The translations under genes were made by a program, and so were the position numbers. A DNA stretch of 10,668 nt. Source: Eubacterium sp. (GTDB lineage: Bacteria > Bacillota > Clostridia > Lachnospirales > Lachnospiraceae). The stretch is from the NCBI GenBank assembly GCA_003486385.1, contig DNFT01000046.1, forward strand, positions 1-10,668. The letters are read 5' to 3'. Shown here one piece after another: positions 7,079-10,668 of the stretch. The notes under the pieces were generated by a model. That model saw nothing but the letters and a program-made list of their open reading frames with translations, searched no databases and was not told where the DNA came from. How positions within the stretch are numbered: the stretch's first letter is position 1; every line of letters starts with the position of its first letter.

Positions 7079-7104
7079 GAAACTCATTTTACAATTTTAG
7101 TTTC
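7079..7104. promoter_or_regulatory. Palindromic operator candidate O2
   Basis: GAAACT (7079-7084) and AGTTTC (7099-7104) with a 14-base spacer, directly abutting the -35 hexamer on its upstream side. Centre-to-centre distance to the first palindrome is 59 bases. Same half-site and same geometry as 7019-7046, so probably bound by the same protein, most simply the TetR regulator itself. Confidence 0.6.
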
Positions 7105-7257
7105 CTGTTTTTATGCACTTTTCACAAATTTATCCACTTTGTTTATTTTTTATTAGCTGTTTTTTGCATTCGCGCTCACTTTTAGTATTTTATATGATAT
7201 GCTACCTGAAATTTCCTTAAATATAATGGTTAAATTATGCAGGTCCGAATTAAATAC

Positions 7258-7291
7258 AAAAAAGAGCATGCCGGCCGGCACGCTCTTTTTT
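7258..7291 (-). terminator. Rho-independent terminator of the GGDEF/EAL gene
   Basis: A GC-rich, nearly self-complementary core (7264-7285, GAGC...GCTC with one mismatch around TGCCGGCCGGCA) is flanked by six A and six T bases. It starts 12 bases past the TAA at 7304-7306. Because both flanks carry the A/T tracts, it can work in either direction, and it isolates the TetR group from the upstream gene. Confidence 0.92.
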
Positions 7292-7303
7292 AATGTCAGA
7301 TAT

Positions 7304-9163
7304 TTAATTTACCTGCACAACATTATATTTGTCTTCAAACTCATGTATAGGAATAGGCTTCGAAAAATAATACCCCTGAAATACACGGCAGCCCATATCT
7401 GTAAGCATGTCCACCTGCTCTCTTGTCTCGACTCCCTCTGTGATTACGGTCATATTCATTCTGTTGGAGAGTCTTATAATCTCTTCAAGAATATCCCTGC
7501 TTCTGACAGCATTCTCAGTTTCGCGCAGGAATTCGCGGTCAATCTTAAGCACATCACTGCATATATCCTTCAGCATATTAAGTGATGAATATCCGCTTCC
7601 GAAATCATCTATCTCAATAATAAATCCCGCATCATGCAGCTTGCGTATAACCTCCATATTGTCATTCTCATTGACAACAGCCGTCTCCGTAAGCTCGAGA
7701 CGGAGATTTTTTATGTCGACCTTATATTTTTCCACAAGACCCATGATAACTTCATATACATCCAGATAGAAAAAATCCTTTGCGGAAATATTTATGGAAA
7801 TATGCAGATCAGAGCGCCCCAGCTCCGTCCAGCGTCTTAAGGTCTTAACGGCCTCCTCCCATACATACTCGTCAAGCCTGTGTATCAAGCCGCATCTCTC
7901 GTAGCAGTCCACGAACGAGCCCGGAGACATAAGCCCGCTCTTAGGATGTGCCCATCTGACAAGAGCCTCCGCACCATGGCACAATCCATCCGCATCTGTC
8001 TGTGGCTGGAGATAAACACAGAACTCATTATTCTCAAGCGCACGGTCGAACTCGGCAATAAGCTTCTTCTGCTCCAGCTCCTTCTCAAGAATCGCCTCAT
8101 CATAGTAAGCAACAGCCATCTGATAATTGCCCTTCATGCACTTAATAGCCATGTTTGCCTTGTCACACATATTGCCTACCGGTTCATTTCTGTCCTTTAT
8201 GTCATATACGCCTATATATATGAACATCTGGTAATATCCTGTAGAGAATTCCTTCTTCATCTCTACAATATTATCTATAAACTGTGACTCATCAAAATGC
8301 TCCTTCGGCATACATAATGCGAATCTGTCACCGCCTATTCTTCCGGCCACCGCCCCCGGTCCCGCAAAGCGTGTAATAAGCTCTGCCTCCTTTATAAGAA
8401 CCCTGTCGCCTACCTCGTCACCATATATGTCATTTATCATCTTGAAATCCTTAACATCCGAACATACCATGATATATTCCGTATCAGGATTATTCTTCAG
8501 CATTTTTCCCGCCCTGCTTATAAAGCCGTCCCTGTTAAGCACACCTGTGAGCATATCATAGTCTGCCCTATAGGCAAGATGCTTCGTCTTGCTGTGTATC
8601 TCCGATATGAACCTGCTACAGTAAAAAATCAGCGCAGCTATCGAAAACAAAGCGTTTGCCATAAAAATTCCAAGAACATATTTCTCCTCTATATGCGGAA
8701 CCAGATTACATTCTCCGCCAATAAATGCCGTTGATGTCACAACAAGCAGATCTATAACCGCAATACAATGGGGCACATACGTCTTCTGTGTCTGATTGTC
8801 AAGGTAAAAGAAATAGTACACTATAGGAACAAGCATCATTCCATATAGTATATATCCATATCCCCAGCCAAGCACAAGCTGACCCAGTACAGCATCGAGA
8901 AGAATCTCAATGACAAACATAATGATCCATCTTCTTGTATGTCTGGAATTGCATATTCCAAACGCTCCGATCAGATAGAATACCGCAGCAGCAACACTCT
9001 CATACAGCATGATATTTATCTCAAGCTTCATAAAGCATAGCGCTATCACCGCATGCAGCACAGCACATGCCAGATAAAGAATCCTGCATTCCTTCTGTAT
9101 ATCGGTTACACCTACATATCTGTAAGCATCTTCTTTTACGTCACTTCTATTACCAGACGTCAT
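7304..9163 (-). CDS. Membrane-anchored cyclic-di-GMP phosphodiesterase: six membrane helices, degenerate GGDEF, intact EAL
   Basis: The 619-residue protein has about six membrane segments (roughly 26-182), a GGDEF-type domain (about 197-350) and an EAL domain (about 365-612). The cyclase signature is degenerate: GGDRF at 277-281 replaces GGDEF, and DVKDFKMINDIYGD replaces the usual DIDxFKxxNDxxGH. The EAL domain looks active: E399 of EALVRW, N458, E490, D519-D520 (DDFGSGY), K540, E576 and Q596 are all present. It therefore probably degrades cyclic-di-GMP, with the GGDEF domain a regulatory or GTP-sensing relic; the membrane part may sense an unknown signal. The ATG at 9163 is chosen over the in-frame TTG at 9211 because GGAGG (9172-9176) lies eight bases upstream of it. 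A terminator follows. No link to the sugar genes is visible. Confidence 0.93.
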   Translation of the reverse strand: MTSGNRSDVKEDAYRYVGVTDIQKECRILYLACAVLHAVIALCFMKLEINIMLYESVAAAVFYLIGAFGICNSRHTRRWIIMFVIEILLDAVLGQLVLGWGYGYILYGMMLVPIVYYFFYLDNQTQKTYVPHCIAVIDLLVVTSTAFIGGECNLVPHIEEKYVLGIFMANALFSIAALIFYCSRFISEIHSKTKHLAYRADYDMLTGVLNRDGFISRAGKMLKNNPDTEYIMVCSDVKDFKMINDIYGDEVGDRVLIKEAELITRFAGPGAVAGRIGGDRFALCMPKEHFDESQFIDNIVEMKKEFSTGYYQMFIYIGVYDIKDRNEPVGNMCDKANMAIKCMKGNYQMAVAYYDEAILEKELEQKKLIAEFDRALENNEFCVYLQPQTDADGLCHGAEALVRWAHPKSGLMSPGSFVDCYERCGLIHRLDEYVWEEAVKTLRRWTELGRSDLHISINISAKDFFYLDVYEVIMGLVEKYKVDIKNLRLELTETAVVNENDNMEVIRKLHDAGFIIEIDDFGSGYSSLNMLKDICSDVLKIDREFLRETENAVRSRDILEEIIRLSNRMNMTVITEGVETREQVDMLTDMGCRVFQGYYFSKPIPIHEFEDKYNVVQVN

Positions 9164-9200
9164 TCTTTCATCCTCCGCACCCTCTAGACAGGTCAAAATT

Positions 9201-9229
9201 ATTATATTCAAAATATCTATATATTAAAC
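9201..9229 (-). promoter_or_regulatory. Possible promoter for the GGDEF/EAL gene
   Basis: A perfect TATAAT on the minus strand (9206-9201) lies 37 bases upstream of the ATG, with only a weak -35 (GTTTAA, 9229-9224) at 17 bases. It overlaps the end of the upstream coding region. Without it, the gene would depend on read-through from the repeat-protein gene, 53 bases away with no terminator between them. Confidence 0.35.
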
Positions 9230-10668
9230 TTATATCCACATTTCGGGCATTCTTTCATATTTTTATACACATAGCCGCATCTGAAGCAGCATATTACATC
9301 ATGGCTCTCCTTAGCCAGATACTTCTCCTTTCTCGAAAACGGTTTTTGTTTCAGATATATGACAAAATCATTCAAGGTCATGGCGTATGCTTCAAGCTCA
9401 TCCTTAGCAATCACACTTGAAAGCCGGATTTTTGAACCATCGTCAAGATATACTATCACATACCTGCCCATAAATCCAGTGTATGACCCAATTCTTTCAA
9501 TATTTTCTGCCATTATATGTCCATACGTGTAAAAATTACCATAATATATGGCATCCGGTGTTATAAACATACCCCGTTTTCCATTCTGTTTTCCAGTCGT
9601 ATCCTCCATAATAACAGGATATTCATACTTTCCAAGACCAGGTGCATATGAATCCACTGCGCATTCAAGATGGTCTTTAACATGTGTATCCGCCCTTCCT
9701 TCAAGTATCTCCATTGCCGGATAAAAATATAACGCATGATTCTCAGACACACCATTTTCGCATAGACTCTTTTTAATGCGCTTTACAAGAAGCTCTGCCT
9801 CCTCGTTTCTGATTTTCCATAATCTTCCGGCTACACTGTCAAGTGCTGCTGCCTTAATCTCCGGCAGGAACTCTTCTTCCTCTATCATACTATAAAGCTT
9901 CTCAAGCTCTTCACCATTATAGTCAAGGTATCCCTTGCAGGCTTCATCTATACGTCTCCTGTCAAGCGCTGCTATGTCCTCCTGCAATTTACCGGCATAT
10001 TCCATCTGCACAGTCTTGTCAAAATGACCTGCCTTTACCTTATCAAGCAAATCAACAATATCTTTTCTTGTGGCATTTCCTGTTTTCTCCAGAAGCTCAT
10101 CAAGCTTCCTTCTCTGAGCCGGAGCACTTTCAGCCTCCTCTCTCATGGTGTACCCTGCCTTTCCATCAGAAGCCGTCACTGCACCCGGAGCACTTATACG
10201 TTCGGCATTCCTATATGGCTCTTTGTCGGAATTCTCCTCCGATGCTTTCCCATAGCCCTTACGTCTGAACCATTTAACTATGCTGAATGACTTAAATAAC
10301 ACAGCCAGCCTTCGTATCCTTAATTTACGTCTGCTTGACTTTATTGCGTCTTTGCACCATACATGTGAAGCATCCTTCCTGTATGTATGAAGCTCCCCGG
10401 TTCCGTCTATATCTGCCATTACAGCAGCTTTCTCATGTACAATGTCAAAAACATCCTCTTTGTCCGGATTGCCGGAAACCCTATCTGATATCTGTTCATT
10501 CTCATCATCGAATTTTCTTACACCGTTAAGACTTCTGCGGTCATCGCTTATTCCCTTATCGATTCCGTTAAGGTCACTTCTGTCATCCTTTATCCCCTTG
10601 TCGATTCCGTTAAGGCTCCTTCTGTCATCCTTTATCCCCTTGTCGATTCCGTTAAGGCTTCTTCTGTC
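9217..10668 (-). CDS. Partial gene: 14-residue-repeat protein with PH-like segment and C-terminal zinc ribbon, function unknown
   Basis: The frame is open from the TAA at 9217 to the window edge, so 483 residues are visible and the start is missing; the ATG at 10419 (visible residue 84) is internal, as it has no ribosome site and the coding repeats precede it in frame. In order: three full copies of a 14-residue repeat of the type RRSLNGIDKGIKDD (2-43) plus a fragment; an acidic linker; a basic stretch (about 111-137, RRKLRIRRLAVLFKSF and RRKGYG); a charged helical region (185-298); a PH-like beta segment (about 363-440, starting GMFITPDAIYYG); and a zinc ribbon with CFRC at 461-464 and CPKC at 474-477. 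I do not recognise the family. There is no clear membrane helix in the visible part. It may be cotranscribed with the GGDEF/EAL gene 53 bases downstream. Confidence 0.8.
   Translation of the reverse strand, partial: DRRSLNGIDKGIKDDRRSLNGIDKGIKDDRSDLNGIDKGISDDRRSLNGVRKFDDENEQISDRVSGNPDKEDVFDIVHEKAAVMADIDGTGELHTYRKDASHVWCKDAIKSSRRKLRIRRLAVLFKSFSIVKWFRRKGYGKASEENSDKEPYRNAERISAPGAVTASDGKAGYTMREEAESAPAQRRKLDELLEKTGNATRKDIVDLLDKVKAGHFDKTVQMEYAGKLQEDIAALDRRRIDEACKGYLDYNGEELEKLYSMIEEEEFLPEIKAAALDSVAGRLWKIRNEEAELLVKRIKKSLCENGVSENHALYFYPAMEILEGRADTHVKDHLECAVDSYAPGLGKYEYPVIMEDTTGKQNGKRGMFITPDAIYYGNFYTYGHIMAENIERIGSYTGFMGRYVIVYLDDGSKIRLSSVIAKDELEAYAMTLNDFVIYLKQKPFSRKEKYLAKESHDVICCFRCGYVYKNMKECPKCGYKFNI
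10540..10668 (-). repeat. 42-bp in-frame tandem repeat
   Basis: Full units lie at 10540-10581, 10582-10623 and 10624-10665; three further bases start a fourth at the edge, and a decayed half unit is at 10522-10539. The two right-hand units differ at one base of 42, while the leftmost differs from its neighbour at seven. Each encodes 14 residues, two heptads, with L and I at positions 4, 7 and 11. The gradient suggests recent unit duplication toward the gene's 5' side. The total copy number is beyond the window. Confidence 0.95.

Larger units (their letters stand above)
6898..7303. other. 406-base intergenic region between the TetR and GGDEF/EAL genes
   Basis: No gene is visible on either strand. 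From left to right it holds the TetR ribosome site, a 7-bp inverted repeat (6964-6985), two palindromes flanking the TetR promoter (7019-7104), an AT-rich stretch with two DnaA-box-like sequences (7111-7138) and nothing else recognisable up to 7257, then the terminator of the GGDEF/EAL gene. The terminator separates that gene from the TetR group. Confidence 0.75.

Noticed and set aside
7111..7138. Replication origin
   Set aside because: Only two imperfect DnaA boxes are present, with no dnaA, dnaN or rep gene nearby and no box cluster.
9161..9211. TTG at 9211 as the GGDEF/EAL start
   Set aside because: GGAGG eight bases before the ATG at 9163 decides for the shorter protein, and the TTG overlaps the possible -10 region.
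10540..10668. CRISPR-like array at the right edge
   Set aside because: The 42-bp units are directly contiguous with no unique spacers and keep one open reading frame, so they are coding tandem repeats.

Overview
The window looks like chromosomal DNA from a Gram-positive gut anaerobe of the Lachnospiraceae type (Roseburia, Agathobacter, Butyrivibrio or a relative). This rests on moderate GC, strong GGAGG-type ribosome sites, the protein families present and their sequence style. It is an inference from reading, not from a search. I see no tRNA, rRNA, CRISPR array, transposase or phage gene.

Layout. Bases 1-228 are an AT-rich leader with a plausible promoter for a plus-strand YkgJ-type cysteine-cluster protein (229-873). 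Everything else is on the minus strand. The YkgJ gene meets an alpha-galactosidase gene tail to tail, with overlapping stop codons. Read in the direction of transcription, the minus strand carries five or six units. First comes a partial gene that runs off the right edge and encodes a protein with 14-residue repeats, a PH-like segment and a zinc ribbon (10668-9217). Next is a membrane-anchored degenerate-GGDEF/EAL protein (9163-7304), ended by a strong hairpin terminator at 7258-7291. After a 400-base intergenic region come a TetR-family regulator (6897-6328), a GT-B-like glycosyltransferase of unknown acceptor (6237-4756), a MelB-like sodium/sugar symporter (4705-3221) and a GH36 alpha-galactosidase (3218-870).

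How the parts fit. The symporter and alpha-galactosidase are separated by only two bases and form a clear uptake-and-hydrolysis pair for melibiose or raffinose-type alpha-galactosides in the cytosol. The glycosyltransferase and the TetR regulator lie just upstream on the same strand and may share transcripts. The TetR gene has a good extended -10 promoter bracketed by two matching palindromes (GAAACT-N14-AGTTTC), which suggests autoregulation.

The most unusual structure is around the glycosyltransferase gene. A perfect 19-bp inverted repeat flanks it, one copy covering the TetR stop codon and the other just past the glycosyltransferase stop. A 15-bp motif that overlaps this repeat also recurs in the leaders of both the glycosyltransferase and symporter genes. 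This could mark an invertible cassette, a shared operator or a long-range RNA pairing. At the right edge, near-identical 42-bp tandem repeats encode an in-frame 14-residue repeat, so the gene there starts outside the window.
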